64,000 bases of DNA from Planifilum fimeticola (GTDB lineage: Bacteria; Bacillota; Bacilli; Thermoactinomycetales; DSM-44946). Positions 42,758-53,329 of the stretch are shown piece after piece. The notes under the pieces are model-generated. The model had not been told where the DNA came from, did not search any database, and saw only the letters and a list, made by a program, of their open reading frames with translations. The stretch covers positions 54,677-118,676 of the forward strand of contig NZ_PVNE01000009.1 of the NCBI RefSeq assembly GCF_003001905.1, read 5' to 3'. The stretch's first letter is position 1; every line of letters starts with the position of its first letter. The translations under genes and the position numbers were made by a program.

Positions 42758-43486
42758 ATGAAACCGATCGGGGAAATCAAGGAGATCATCCGGTACCCGG
42801 TTAAATCGTTCCAAGGGGAGCGGGTTCAAAGGACCCGGGTGTTGAAAGGAGGTCTCTACGGGGACCGGAGCCATGCCTTTCTGGATGAATCGAGGCCGGG
42901 CAACTTTCTCACGATTACCCAATGCCCCGAAATGGCCCGGTATCGGGCGCGGTTTCGGGGGGAGGAGTCGCCGGACCGCTATCCGCCCGTGGAAGTGACG
43001 GCTCCCGAAGGCCGGGTTTACCGCTTTGGCGATGACGAACTTCAGCGCCGCATCGAAGGGTTGGCCAAACGGAAGGTTTCGCCCGTGATGCACGATCCCA
43101 ACGGCGGGCCGAACCGGGCGATCGAGGAAGCGCCGGTTCTGATCGTCACCGATGCCTCCCTCCGGGAACTCGGGAAGTGGCGGAGGCGGGAGGTCGCTTT
43201 GGAGCGGTTCCGCCCCAATCTGCTGATCTCCCTGCATGACCCGGTACCCTTTGCCGAGGATGACTGGGTCGGTCGAACGTTGAAAGCGGGCGGGGTGGAG
43301 TTGGCGGTCAACAGGCCCTGTGAGCGCTGCATGATCGTCACCGTCGACCCGAAGGATGCAAGCCGTGATCCGTCGTTGCTCAGGACGCTGGTAAATGAAA
43401 GGGACAACTGTTTCGGAGTTTACGCCGCGGTGATCCGACCCGGTGAGGTGGAGGTCGGGCAGCAGGTATTCCTGACCGGGTCCTGA
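42758..43486 (+). CDS. MOSC domain-containing protein
   Basis: A 242-residue MOSC protein. ATG at 42758 gives the usual N-terminus (MKPIGEIKEIIRYPVKSFQGE, the beta-barrel N domain); in-frame codons upstream lack a site. The MOSC core (about 110-235) includes PNLLISLHD and the conserved cysteine in NRPCERCMIVTVD (about 189-201), which in related proteins binds the molybdenum-cofactor sulfur. Family roles are N-hydroxylated-compound reduction (YcbX, mARC) or MoCo sulfuration. No molybdenum genes adjoin. Confidence 0.87.
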   Translation: MKPIGEIKEIIRYPVKSFQGERVQRTRVLKGGLYGDRSHAFLDESRPGNFLTITQCPEMARYRARFRGEESPDRYPPVEVTAPEGRVYRFGDDELQRRIEGLAKRKVSPVMHDPNGGPNRAIEEAPVLIVTDASLRELGKWRRREVALERFRPNLLISLHDPVPFAEDDWVGRTLKAGGVELAVNRPCERCMIVTVDPKDASRDPSLLRTLVNERDNCFGVYAAVIRPGEVEVGQQVFLTGS

Positions 43487-43521
43487 TCGAAGGCGGCGCC
43501 GTTCCTTTCCCGTCTTCCTTC

Positions 43522-43530
43522 TGATATAAT
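43522..43530 (+). promoter_or_regulatory. Extended -10 promoter of the malic enzyme gene
   Basis: TGATATAAT at 43522-43530: a consensus TATAAT with an extended TGn element, 65 bases before the start; no clear -35 box. Confidence 0.55.
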
Positions 43531-43594
43531 TAATGCTACTCCGGGCGGTCAAGCCTATGAGACGCCCGCGAACGGAGCAAAGGAGTGAGTGGCG

Positions 43595-44872
43595 TTGTCC
43601 ACTTTGCGCGAAGAATCTCTCAAACTGCACCGTGAACACCGGGGAAAACTGACGGTTCAATCGAAAGTGCCCGTGGATTCCGCCCGCGATCTCAGTTTGG
43701 CCTATTCGCCGGGCGTCGCGGAGCCGTGCAAGGAGATTCATACCAATCAGGAGACCGTGTACGATTACACCATGAAAGGGAATTTGGTTGCGGTCGTTTC
43801 CGACGGAACGGCCGTGCTGGGTTTGGGGAATATCGGTCCCCACGCCGCCATGCCGGTGATGGAGGGGAAAGCGGTTCTCTTCAAAGCCTTTGCCGGAGTG
43901 GATGCGTTTCCCCTCTGCATCGACACGACGGAAATCGATAAGATCGTGGAGACGGTGAAGCTGCTTTCGCCCACCTTCGGGGGAATCAACCTGGAGGATA
44001 TCGCCGCTCCGAAATGCTTCATCATCGAAGAGCGGTTGAAGAAGGAAGTGGACATCCCCGTCTTTCACGATGATCAGCATGGAACCGCCATCGTCACCCT
44101 GGCCGGTTTGATCAACGCCCTGAAGGTCGTCGGCAAAAAAATGGATGAAATTCGCGTGGTGGCCAACGGGGCGGGAGCCGCAGGGATCGCCATCATCAAA
44201 TTGTTGCTCTCCATGGGCGTGCAGGATGTGATCATGTGCGACAGCAGGGGAACCATTTATGAAGGGCGTCCCTACGGAATGAATCCGATCAAGGAATCGA
44301 TCGCCGGCTTGACCAACCGCGACCGCGTTCAGGGGTCCCTGGCCGACGCCATTCGCGGTGCCGACGTGTTCATCGGCGTGTCCGTCGAAGGGGCGGTAAC
44401 AAAAGAAATGGTGGCCTCCATGAACCGGGATCCGATCATCTTCGCCATGGCGAATCCGATTCCGGAAATCATGCCCGAGGATGCTTACGCCTCCGGGGCC
44501 AAAGTGGTCGGGACGGGACGTTCGGATTTTCCCAACCAGGTGAATAACGTGCTGGCTTTTCCGGGGATTTTCCGCGGCGCCCTCGATGTGCGCGCCCGGG
44601 GAATCAACGAGGAGATGAAGATCGCCGCGGCTCGCGCCATCGCCGAACTCATCGACGAGGATGAACTGAGGCCGGATTACGTGATTCCCGCTCCCTTCGA
44701 TCCGCGTGTGGCGCCCAATGTCGCGGCCGCGGTCGCCAAGGCGGCGATGGAGACGGGAATGGCCCGCATTCATGTGGACACCAAGGAGATCTACGAGCGA
44801 ACGATGCAGATGAACAAGCGGATTCCGGCGGAGGAAGCGGAGCGCCTTCTGAACCGGCGCAATTCCCTCTGA
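43595..44872 (+). CDS. NAD(P)-dependent malic enzyme (YtsJ-like)
   Basis: A 425-residue bacterial-type malic enzyme converting malate to pyruvate and CO2. TTG at 43595 is chosen, giving MSTLREESLKLHREHRGKL and a nine-base spacing from AAAGGAG; a GTG two codons earlier (43589) is possible. Motifs: DLSLAYSPGVAEPCKEI near 33-49, the substrate-site KAFAGVDAFPLCID, metal-binding VFHDDQHGTAIV, and the nucleotide fold NGAGAAGIAIIKLLL. No phosphotransacetylase domain is attached. It stands before accD-accA-pfkA-pyk as ytsJ does in B. subtilis, where the enzyme is the main NADPH-generating form. Confidence 0.93.
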   Translation: MSTLREESLKLHREHRGKLTVQSKVPVDSARDLSLAYSPGVAEPCKEIHTNQETVYDYTMKGNLVAVVSDGTAVLGLGNIGPHAAMPVMEGKAVLFKAFAGVDAFPLCIDTTEIDKIVETVKLLSPTFGGINLEDIAAPKCFIIEERLKKEVDIPVFHDDQHGTAIVTLAGLINALKVVGKKMDEIRVVANGAGAAGIAIIKLLLSMGVQDVIMCDSRGTIYEGRPYGMNPIKESIAGLTNRDRVQGSLADAIRGADVFIGVSVEGAVTKEMVASMNRDPIIFAMANPIPEIMPEDAYASGAKVVGTGRSDFPNQVNNVLAFPGIFRGALDVRARGINEEMKIAAARAIAELIDEDELRPDYVIPAPFDPRVAPNVAAAVAKAAMETGMARIHVDTKEIYERTMQMNKRIPAEEAERLLNRRNSL

Positions 44873-44932
44873 GGCGCCGGAGAGGTTTAAAGGAAAGGTT
44901 TAAGAATCGGAGCCGAGCTTCTTCTTATATCG

Positions 44933-44962
44933 TTGCAGTCGATTTCGCAAATATGCTATCAT
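44933..44962 (+). promoter_or_regulatory. Promoter of the 60-aa gene and accDA
   Basis: TTGCAG (44933-44938), an 18-base spacer and TATCAT (44957-44962) with an extended TGC element. Confidence 0.55.
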
Positions 44963-45016
44963 GTGTCCGATGGTTTGACGTTGGACGAGGCTGCTTCAGG
45001 CTGAGGAGGAACAACG

Positions 45017-45199
45017 ATGTGGACCGTGATCTACATTGCGCCCGATTCGAAAACCGCGGAGCGGATCAAGGAACGCTTGACCGATGAAGGGTTTTTGGTC
45101 CGGATCCGCCCGATGAACCTTTCCAAGGGTCAGTATGAAATCCTCGTTCCGAAGGTGGAGTTGAAGGAAGTGCAGGAAGTTCTTCCTTCCATCCTCTGA
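45017..45199 (+). CDS. Conserved 60-aa protein upstream of accD
   Basis: A 60-residue protein with a ferredoxin-like beta-alpha-beta pattern: [58 protein letters not shown] lies seven bases before the ATG. It resembles the small DUF2007-like proteins found in Bacilli next to accD, which databases sometimes mislabel as glutamate decarboxylase; no decarboxylase feature is present. It has its own promoter and precedes accD by 43 bases. A regulatory role for acetyl-CoA carboxylase is only a guess from position. Confidence 0.8.
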   Translation: MWTVIYIAPDSKTAERIKERLTDEGFLVRIRPMNLSKGQYEILVPKVELKEVQEVLPSIL

Positions 45200-45242
45200 G
45201 CATCGGACGCTTCAGTTTTTACAAGCGGATGAGGTGTTATCG

Positions 45243-46098
45243 TTGTTAAAGGATTTTTTCAGGAAACAACGCCGATACGCAACCATCCCTTCGCAGGATG
45301 TCAAGCGGGAAATCCCGGAGGGCATCATGCAGAAATGCCCCCGTTGCGGGGCCATCAGTTACGCCAAAGAGCTGGAAAAAAACCTGAAGGTCTGTAAATC
45401 CTGCAGTTATCATTTTTCTTTGAGTGCCCCGGAGCGGATCGCCGTCACGGTGGATGAGGGGCGTTTTTTTGAGTACGATGCCGATTTGAAATCCCTCGAC
45501 CCGCTGGAGTTTCCGGACTACAAAAGCAAGCTTAAGAAGGACATGGAAAAGACGGGCCTGAAGGAGGCGGTGGTGACGGGGGAAGGAACCATCGGCGGTT
45601 TTCCGGCGGTCATCGGCGTGATGGATTCCCGCTTCCGCATGGGGAGCATGGGGTCGGTTGTGGGCGAAAAAATCGCCAGAGCGGTGGAACAGGCCGCGAC
45701 GAAGCGGTATCCTCTCATTCTCTTCTCCGCCTCCGGCGGGGCCCGAATGCAGGAAGGGGTTCTCTCCCTGATGCAGATGGCCAAGACGAGCGCGGCGCTC
45801 GAGCGTCTGCATCGGGAGCGGGTGCTGTTCGTCTCGGTGTTGACCAATCCCACCACCGGCGGGGTGTCGGCCAGCTTTTCCTCCCTGGGGGACATCAACA
45901 TCGCCGAACCCGGCGCGCTGATCGGCTTTGCCGGCCGGCGGGTGATCGAGCAAACCGTGCGTCAAAAATTGCCGGATGACTTTCAGACGGCGGAGTTTCT
46001 GCTGAAGCACGGGCAGTTGGACATGGTCGTTCCTCGGACAGAACTGCGCCAAACCTTGATCAAGATCCTGGAGTTGCACGCGAATGGGGGAAATGACG

Positions 46099-46124
<26 letters not shown>
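45243..46124 (+). CDS. accD: Acetyl-CoA carboxylase carboxyltransferase subunit beta
   Basis: A 293-residue subunit which, with AccA, transfers carboxyl from carboxybiotin to acetyl-CoA, giving malonyl-CoA. TTG at 45243 yields [17 protein letters not shown], the usual N-terminus, six bases from GATGAGGTG; an in-frame GTG lies within that site. The Zn ribbon has Cys32, Cys35, Cys51 and Cys54 (CPRCG, CKSC). The crotonase-like core carries [29 protein letters not shown] and the oxyanion-hole stretch [17 protein letters not shown]. It overlaps accA by 26 bases. Confidence 0.95.
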
Positions 46125-48139
<2,015 letters not shown>

Positions 48140-48150
48140 GGGGGCAGGTC

Positions 48151-49902
48151 ATGCGCAAGACTAAAATCGTCTGCACGATCGGGCCGGCGAGTGAAGAGCT
48201 GTCCGTGCTGAAGCGGTTGATGGAGGCCGGAATGAATGTGGCGCGCCTCAATTTTTCCCACGGCTCCCACGAAGAACACGCCCGGAGGATTGAGCGGATC
48301 CGCAGGGCGGCGGAGGAGACGGGCAAAACGGTCGCCATTTTGCTGGACACCAAGGGACCGGAAATTCGCACCGGCGACCTGCGGGACGGGGAGGTGGAGC
48401 TGAAGGAGGGAGAGACCTTCATCCTCACCGCGGAGCCGGTGGAGGGGGATGCGTCCCGGGTTTCGGTCTCCTACGCGGGATTGCCGGAAGATGTTCACCC
48501 CGGTTCGACCATCCTGATCGATGACGGACTGATCAAGCTTACGGTTGTGGAAGTCCGGGGGAAAGAGATTGTCTGCCGGGTCGTCAACTCCGGATTGTTG
48601 AAAAACCGAAAAGGGGTCAACGTTCCGGGGGTTCGGATCCAGCTGCCCGGGATCACCTCCAAGGACGCGGAGGACATCCTCTTCGGCCTCGAGCGGGGGA
48701 TCGACTTCATCGCCGCCTCCTTCGTGCGAAAAAAGGAGGATGTGTTGGAGATCCGCAAGCTGTTGGAGGACCGGGGAGCGGACATCCCGATCATCGCCAA
48801 GATCGAAAACCAGGAGGGGCTGGACAACCTGGATTCCATCCTGGAGGTTGCCGACGGGTTGATGGTCGCCCGCGGGGACCTGGGGGTTGAAATTCCTGCG
48901 GAAGAGGTTCCCCTCGTGCAGAAACGGATGATCCGCAAGTGCAACCTCCTCGGCAAACCGGTGATCACCGCGACGCAGATGTTGGACTCCATGCAGCGGA
49001 ATCCCCGTCCGACCCGGGCGGAGGCCAGCGACGTGGCCAACGCGATTCTGGACGGCACCGATGCGATCATGCTGTCGGGAGAAACGGCCGCGGGGAAATA
49101 TCCGGTGGAGGCGGTGGAGACGATGGCCCGCATCGCCTCCCGGGCGGAGTCGGCCCTTCGCTACCGGGATCTGTTCCGGCAGCGGAGCCGGGAGCTGGAA
49201 GTGAGCATCACCGATTCCATCAGCCAAGCGGTGGTGCACACGGCGGAGGCCCTGAATTGCGCCGCGATCATCACCTCCACCGAGTCGGGCCATACGGCAC
49301 GGATGGTGTCCAAGTACCGGCCCCGGGCGCCCATCGTGGCGGTAACTCCCCACGAGGAAGTGATGCGGAAGCTGACCCTGGTCTGGGGAGTGCATCCGGT
49401 GAAGGGGCGAGAGGTGAACAGCACCGACGAAATGTTGCAGTCGGCCATCGATTCGTCCCTTGCCGCCAATACCGTCCGCCACGGGGATTTGGTGGTGATC
49501 ACCGCGGGGGTTCCCGTGGGTCAGCCCGGCACCACCAACCTGATCAAGGTCCACGTGATCAGCGACGTTCTGGCCAAGGGCCAGGGGGTGGGCCGACAGG
49601 TGGTGACAGGGAGAGCCGTCGTCGGAGTCAACCCGGAGGAGATCCGCAAAAAGATGAGGGATGGGGACATCCTGGTCACGCGGTCCACCGATCGGGACAT
49701 GATGGATCTGTTCGAGCGGGCCAAAGCGGTGGTAACGGAAGAGGGAGGCCTCACTTCCCACACCGCCGTGGTCGGTATCAGCCTGGGGATTCCCGTCATC
49801 GTCGGGGTGGAAGGAGCCCTGCAGATGCTGAAGGACGGCATGGAGATCACCGTCGATTCGGAACGGGGATACATCTATTCCGGACGGGCCAATGTGCTGT
49901 GA
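48151..49902 (+). CDS. pyk: Pyruvate kinase with C-terminal PEP-utiliser-like domain
   Basis: A 583-residue enzyme forming pyruvate and ATP from PEP and ADP. ATG at 48151 after GGGGGGCAGG. N-terminal catalytic barrel: [20 protein letters not shown], the catalytic lysine in [12 protein letters not shown] and [14 protein letters not shown]. The allosteric C-domain spans about 350-470. An extra domain (about 490-583) contains [20 protein letters not shown] with a PEP-utiliser-type His. This extension is usual in Bacillus-type pyruvate kinases. Confidence 0.96.
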   Translation: MRKTKIVCTIGPASEELSVLKRLMEAGMNVARLNFSHGSHEEHARRIERIRRAAEETGKTVAILLDTKGPEIRTGDLRDGEVELKEGETFILTAEPVEGDASRVSVSYAGLPEDVHPGSTILIDDGLIKLTVVEVRGKEIVCRVVNSGLLKNRKGVNVPGVRIQLPGITSKDAEDILFGLERGIDFIAASFVRKKEDVLEIRKLLEDRGADIPIIAKIENQEGLDNLDSILEVADGLMVARGDLGVEIPAEEVPLVQKRMIRKCNLLGKPVITATQMLDSMQRNPRPTRAEASDVANAILDGTDAIMLSGETAAGKYPVEAVETMARIASRAESALRYRDLFRQRSRELEVSITDSISQAVVHTAEALNCAAIITSTESGHTARMVSKYRPRAPIVAVTPHEEVMRKLTLVWGVHPVKGREVNSTDEMLQSAIDSSLAANTVRHGDLVVITAGVPVGQPGTTNLIKVHVISDVLAKGQGVGRQVVTGRAVVGVNPEEIRKKMRDGDILVTRSTDRDMMDLFERAKAVVTEEGGLTSHTAVVGISLGIPVIVGVEGALQMLKDGMEITVDSERGYIYSGRANVL

Positions 49903-49980
49903 TGACGGGACACCAGGGATGGGTTTTGAAAAGGTGACAGGTTTCCGGGAGTGGACGCCGCTTCGCACCGCGGCTTGAAA

Positions 49981-50003
49981 AACCGGCGGTACACCCGCCG
50001 GTT
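49981..50003 (+). terminator. GC hairpin after pyk, copy 1
   Basis: AACCGGCGG / CCGCCGGTT with a 5-base loop; no T run follows. The loop and inner arms are repeated exactly at 50209-50229. Confidence 0.6.
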
Positions 50004-50033
50004 GAGCCTGCTGACGAAATGATGTTGGGAGAA

Positions 50034-50083
50034 GGGATGTGCCGCTGAGTGCCTGTGCGAGTCGAAGCGGCACACACCCCTTT
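50034..50083. repeat. Hairpin element B, related to element A at 5710
   Basis: GTGCCGCT (50039-50046) pairs with AGCGGCAC (50066-50073), flanked by GGGAT and ACACCCCTTTC. The arrangement GGG-x-TGTGCCGC...GCGGCACAC-CCCTTTC matches element A (5710-5767). Confidence 0.45.
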
Positions 50084-50208
50084 CGGCATGATGTGGGTGG
50101 CTTTGCGACGCTTCTAAAAAGGTCGTGAATGCGATTTTTCGCTTCGGCGCCATGCGGCAGGGGTCACGGCGGAAAATCGGTCCCTCCCGATACTTGGTCG
50201 ATAGCTTG

Positions 50209-50233
50209 CCGGCGGTACACCCGCCGGTTTTTT
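50209..50233 (+). terminator. GC hairpin with T run, copy 2
   Basis: CCGGCGG (50209-50215) / CCGCCGG (50221-50227) followed by six T: a proper intrinsic terminator whose stem-loop is identical to copy 1 at 49983-50003. Confidence 0.75.
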
Positions 50234-50327
50234 GTCAGGGGATGATGGCGGCGTTCACGCCGCCGCCGGCGGGATCGCTCGGGGGTGAGAGGGACAACCC
50301 CCCGGCAAGACGATTTCGGAGAAATGG

Positions 50328-50352
50328 AAAGCGCCGGAAGAACCGGCGCTTT
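50328..50352. repeat. Perfect 10-bp hairpin
   Basis: AAAGCGCCGG / CCGGCGCTTT with a 5-base loop. A and T ends make it a possible bidirectional terminator, although the T run is only three bases. Confidence 0.5.
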
Positions 50353-50441
50353 GACGGATGATGCGGAAGGGTGATACCGATATTTGGAAACCGCGTTTTC
50401 ACTGGCGGTCAGATGGTTCGCAAACGGGGATAAATCCACCA

Positions 50442-50466
50442 GCGCAGCTTTCTGCGCCTTTTTTTT
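50442..50466 (+). terminator. Intrinsic terminator in the pyk downstream region
   Basis: GCGCAG (50442-50447) / CTGCGC (50452-50457) followed by CTTTTTTTT. A strong terminator with no recognised gene before it. Confidence 0.7.
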
Positions 50467-50556
50467 CTTCGCCGCAGTTTCATCTGGAACCAACTCCTTT
50501 CCCAAAACGTGGTATATGCGTGAACCGTCCGCGTTTCAGGGGATACCAGATGAGTG

Positions 50557-50583
50557 ACTCCCGCGGCTGTCGACGGGAGTTTT
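50557..50583 (+). terminator. Weak terminator-like hairpin
   Basis: ACTCCCG (50557-50563) / CGGGAGT (50574-50580) followed by TTT. Confidence 0.45.
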
Positions 50584-50832
50584 CGGTTCATCCTGATCTG
50601 TTCTTGACGATCCCCGAAAGCCCCCTCTGACCGGAATCTCCGCCCGACGGCCCGTCCCCTGTGACGCCGTCTTGGACGGAGGGTTGACAACCCTTCCCGA
50701 TCTGTACGCCTTTTGCTCTTTATTTTACCGTGAAAGCGGAGGTTTTGCTATTCCCATTATGTGTGATGATCCCTTGTAATATGTATATATTCGCAAAGAG
50801 TGTCGGATTCCGTGGGGGCGTGGAAATTTGTT

Positions 50833-50841
50833 TGGTATAAT
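50833..50841 (+). promoter_or_regulatory. Extended -10 promoter of the thioesterase-fxsA unit
   Basis: TGGTATAAT at 50833-50841, 38 bases before the ATG; no clear -35 box. Confidence 0.6.
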
Positions 50842-50878
50842 GAGTTTGATTCCACAAACCAACCCGGAGTTGAAGTCC

Positions 50879-51343
50879 ATGGGAGAACGAGTTTTTGAAA
50901 CATCTGTTCGCGTGCGCTACAAGGAAACGGATCAGATGGGCGTCGTTCATCACACCAACTATATCGTGTGGTTTGAGGTGGGAAGGACCGACCTTCTCCG
51001 CCAGCTGGGCTTGTCGTACCGGGATCTGGAGGCCCGCGGAATCCTACTGCCGGTGGTGGATCTTTCCTGTCGTTACGCGGAAGCCGCGCACTATGACGAT
51101 GAAATCCGGGTTTTGACGCGGATCGCGGATCTCAACCCGGGGAAGATCGTCTTTTCGTACGAAATCCGGCGGAAATCGGATGACGTCCGGCTGGCGCGGG
51201 GAACCACCACCCACCTGTGGGTCAACCGCGAAATGAAGCGGATGAACATCCGGCGGACCTACCCGGAGCTGTACGAGATGTTGACGGCGGTCCGGCAAGA
51301 GGAGGGGGCGGGGGCATGTTCCGGATCTTCATCCTGCTCCTGA
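50879..51343 (+). CDS. YbgC-type acyl-CoA thioesterase
   Basis: A 154-residue hot-dog thioesterase. ATG at 50879 is chosen because the promoter -10 box (50836-50841) leaves no room for an upstream start and GGAGTTG precedes it. The 4-hydroxybenzoyl-CoA thioesterase signature RYKETDQMGVVHHTNYIVWFE is present near residues 11-31, with the catalytic Asp in KETDQMG. The C-terminal tail (ACSGSSSCS) is produced by the 28-base overlap with fxsA and is unlikely to matter. Substrates in the family are short-chain or aromatic acyl-CoAs. Confidence 0.88.
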   Translation: MGERVFETSVRVRYKETDQMGVVHHTNYIVWFEVGRTDLLRQLGLSYRDLEARGILLPVVDLSCRYAEAAHYDDEIRVLTRIADLNPGKIVFSYEIRRKSDDVRLARGTTTHLWVNREMKRMNIRRTYPELYEMLTAVRQEEGAGACSGSSSCS

Positions 51344-51714
51344 TCCTCATTCCCCTCCTGGAAATATGGGGGCTGGCCCAGATGGGAAAGTGGATCGGCG
51401 CTCTTCCCACCGTGTTGGCCGTCATCGTGACCAGCGTCATCGGCGTCGTCCTGGCCCACCGGCAGGGGCTGGAGGTTTACCGATTGACGATCCTGCAGCT
51501 GAATCGCGGTGAGCTTCCCAGCGATACGTTGTTGGACGGTTTGTTGATCCTCGTGGGGGGACTGTTGCTGATGGCTCCGGGCTTCTTCACGGATGCCGTC
51601 GGTTTCCTCCTGCTGATTCCTTACATACGGGGAATCGTGAGATTGCTGGTGAAGCGCTGGTTTGAAAAAATGGCCCGTGAAGGGCGCGTGATCCGAATCA
51701 CCCGCCGCTGGTGA
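51316..51714 (+). CDS. fxsA: FxsA family membrane protein
   Basis: A 132-residue protein of the FxsA family, named from suppression of F-plasmid exclusion of phage T7 in E. coli; its cellular role is unclear. ATG at 51316 with GGAGGGGG upstream, inside the end of the thioesterase gene. Helices at about residues 3-18, 26-46 and 73-99. The conserved LIPLLEIWGLAQMGKWIG and LMAPGFFTDAVGFLLLIP motifs identify the family. B. subtilis ytwI holds the same position between pyk and ytvI. Confidence 0.9.
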   Translation: MFRIFILLLILIPLLEIWGLAQMGKWIGALPTVLAVIVTSVIGVVLAHRQGLEVYRLTILQLNRGELPSDTLLDGLLILVGGLLLMAPGFFTDAVGFLLLIPYIRGIVRLLVKRWFEKMAREGRVIRITRRW

Positions 51715-51740
51715 AGGAGGAGGAGGCCTTTTTCATCGGT

Positions 51741-51759
51741 GGGGTTCCGCCCCTTTTTT
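51741..51759 (+). terminator. Short fxsA terminator
   Basis: GGGG-ttccg-CCCC followed by six T, 27 bases after the fxsA stop. Confidence 0.65.
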
Positions 51760-51767
51760 GAACAAAG

Positions 51768-51804
51768 AAGGAGCCGTCTCCGTGACCAACGGAGACGGCT
51801 CCTT
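51768..51804. terminator. Bidirectional terminator between fxsA and ytvI
   Basis: Perfect 15-bp arms 51768-51782 and 51790-51804 (AAGGAGCCGTCTCCG), flanked by AA and TT, between convergent genes. Confidence 0.85.
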
Positions 51805-51811
51805 TGTTATT

Positions 51812-52954
51812 TTACGAACGGTTGAAGGAATCTCCCTTGATGAAGCGCCACAGATCGCGGAAGACGTGGGCCCGGTAAAGGGCGATCATGATTACCACGC
51901 TGACCGGACCGATGATCAATCCGATGAAACCGAACAGGTTGAGTCCCACGAACAGGGCGATCAGGGTGGTCAAGGGGTCCAGCCCCACATTGCTGGAGAC
52001 CAATTTGGCTTCCAGAGATTGGCGAACCACGAGAAGCACACCGTAAAGGATCAAAAGGCCCACGGCCAGCTTCGTGTCTCCGCCGAAGAAATACGAGTAG
52101 GCGGACCAGGGAACCAGCACCGCTCCCACGCCGAGGTAGGGGAGCAGGTCCACCACCCCGACGATGATCGCCACGGTCAGGGCGTACTTGACACCGAGGA
52201 TCCACAGGCCGACCAGCACCAGAATGGCCGTGATGGTGATCAGCGTAAGCTGAGCCCGCACAAACCCGAACAGGGAGACCCGGATGTCCTTCAACACAAT
52301 CCCTCCCGTCCTGCGGACGCGCTCCGGGAGGACCCGGTTGATGGTGGCCCGCATTCGCGGCCAATCGAGGCCGATGAACAGGGCGGCGAGGAAGATAATG
52401 ACAATGACGGCCACGATATAGGGAAGGTCCGTGAGGAAGGAACCGATGCCGGCGATGATATCGGTAATCATCTCGGTCCCCTTCTGGGTGATGATTCCCA
52501 GGTTTTCCCGTATGCTGCTGACGATTTCCTTTTGATGTTCCGGATTGTTCTGAAGATACGTCTGCACGTTGTGGATCAGCTGCGATATGCCGGTGTCCTC
52601 ATCGAGGAACACATCGAGAAGATATTGGTTGAACCGGTCGAGGTTTGACGGCAAAAATTCGGCCAGCCGGGTCAGCTCGACGACGACCTGCGTGATCAAC
52701 AAAACCAGCAGCGAAGAGACCACTGCCAGCACGATGATCAGCATGAGGGAGACGCCGGCCCAGCGCGGAAGGCGAAGTCTGCGCTCCAGGAAGCGGACGG
52801 CGGGCTCGATGGCCATGGCGATCAGCCAACCGATCAAAAAGGGATAGAGGAGCGGCAGGGCGAACGACAGGGCGTAATAGGTGGCGACCCCGATCAACAC
52901 CAGCAGCCCGAGACGAATTAGGATTCCGATCCATTGAGATGAACTGATATTCAT
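51812..52954 (-). CDS. ytvI: AI-2E family transporter, sporulation protein YtvI type
   Basis: A 380-residue membrane protein of the AI-2E (UPF0118/PerM) family. ATG at 52954 with GGAGG seven bases before. About eight hydrophobic helices: two near the N-terminus (about 8-25, 30-48), one near 66-90, then a soluble stretch of about 100 residues (LIHNVQTYLQNNPEH...), and a cluster from 170 to 355. The family motif VDLLPYLGVGAVLVPWSAY lies near residues 272-290. It is located next to fxsA and citZ as in B. subtilis, where YtvI is linked to sporulation; its substrate is unknown. Confidence 0.9.
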   Translation of the reverse strand: MNISSSQWIGILIRLGLLVLIGVATYYALSFALPLLYPFLIGWLIAMAIEPAVRFLERRLRLPRWAGVSLMLIIVLAVVSSLLVLLITQVVVELTRLAEFLPSNLDRFNQYLLDVFLDEDTGISQLIHNVQTYLQNNPEHQKEIVSSIRENLGIITQKGTEMITDIIAGIGSFLTDLPYIVAVIVIIFLAALFIGLDWPRMRATINRVLPERVRRTGGIVLKDIRVSLFGFVRAQLTLITITAILVLVGLWILGVKYALTVAIIVGVVDLLPYLGVGAVLVPWSAYSYFFGGDTKLAVGLLILYGVLLVVRQSLEAKLVSSNVGLDPLTTLIALFVGLNLFGFIGLIIGPVSVVIMIALYRAHVFRDLWRFIKGDSFNRS

Positions 52955-53329
52955 TGTTTCGCCTCCGCCGTTTATTTGGCGCTGACATTATACCATTTTT
53001 AGCGGTTTTAAAAAAGGGAAGGGACATAATAGAACGTTAATTCAATCACAATCCGGATCGGCACCATGGTGATATCCGTCGGTTTTTGTGGTAAACTATT
53101 GTCGGAATAAGAAGGGCACATCCGGTCATGGTCGGAATCGCGGGGCGGACCTCGGGTTTCGGCGACCCTTTCCCGGACCAAGATTGTGAATCTTGCGCAA
53201 CACCGAACAAAGTGGGTCACCACCCCAGGGGAAAGAAAAAGTCTTTCCTGTATTTTCAGTCGAATGCTGAAAGCACTCTCCGACCGGTCGTGCCCTGGGT
53301 CGCAGATCAGATAGCAAAGGAGAGATCAT
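52955..53329. other. Divergent promoter region of ytvI and citZ
   Basis: 375 bases. The ytvI extended -10 (TGGTATAAT on the minus strand) is at 52987-52995. A CcpC-like box lies at 53026-53040. Near citZ, TTTCAG-tcgaatg-CTGAAA (about 53256-53274) is a small inverted repeat. The citZ promoter itself is not obvious. No gene is seen. Confidence 0.55.
53026..53040. promoter_or_regulatory. Possible CcpC-type box upstream of citZ
   Basis: ATAA-N7-TTAA (53026-53040) differs by one base from the ATAA-N7-TTAT half-site used by CcpC at citB and citZ in B. subtilis. It lies 290 bases before citZ and close to ytvI; no second box was found. Confidence 0.3.

Larger units (their letters stand above)
49903..50878. 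other. Near-1-kb gene-free region rich in hairpins
   Basis: No frame has a convincing start and protein-like sequence. At least six stem-loops stand in sequence: 49981-50003, 50039-50073, 50209-50227, 50328-50352, 50442-50457 and 50557-50580. Three are followed by T runs. The first and third share an identical 21-base segment. The stretch ends with the extended -10 promoter of the thioesterase gene at 50833-50841. Confidence 0.6.

Noticed and set aside
45017..45199. Glutamate decarboxylase label sometimes given to this 60-aa family
   Set aside because: The protein is far too short and has no PLP motif.
50125..50361. 78-codon frame in the pyk downstream region
   Set aside because: It crosses the terminator at 50209-50233 and has a random Pro/Arg-rich composition.
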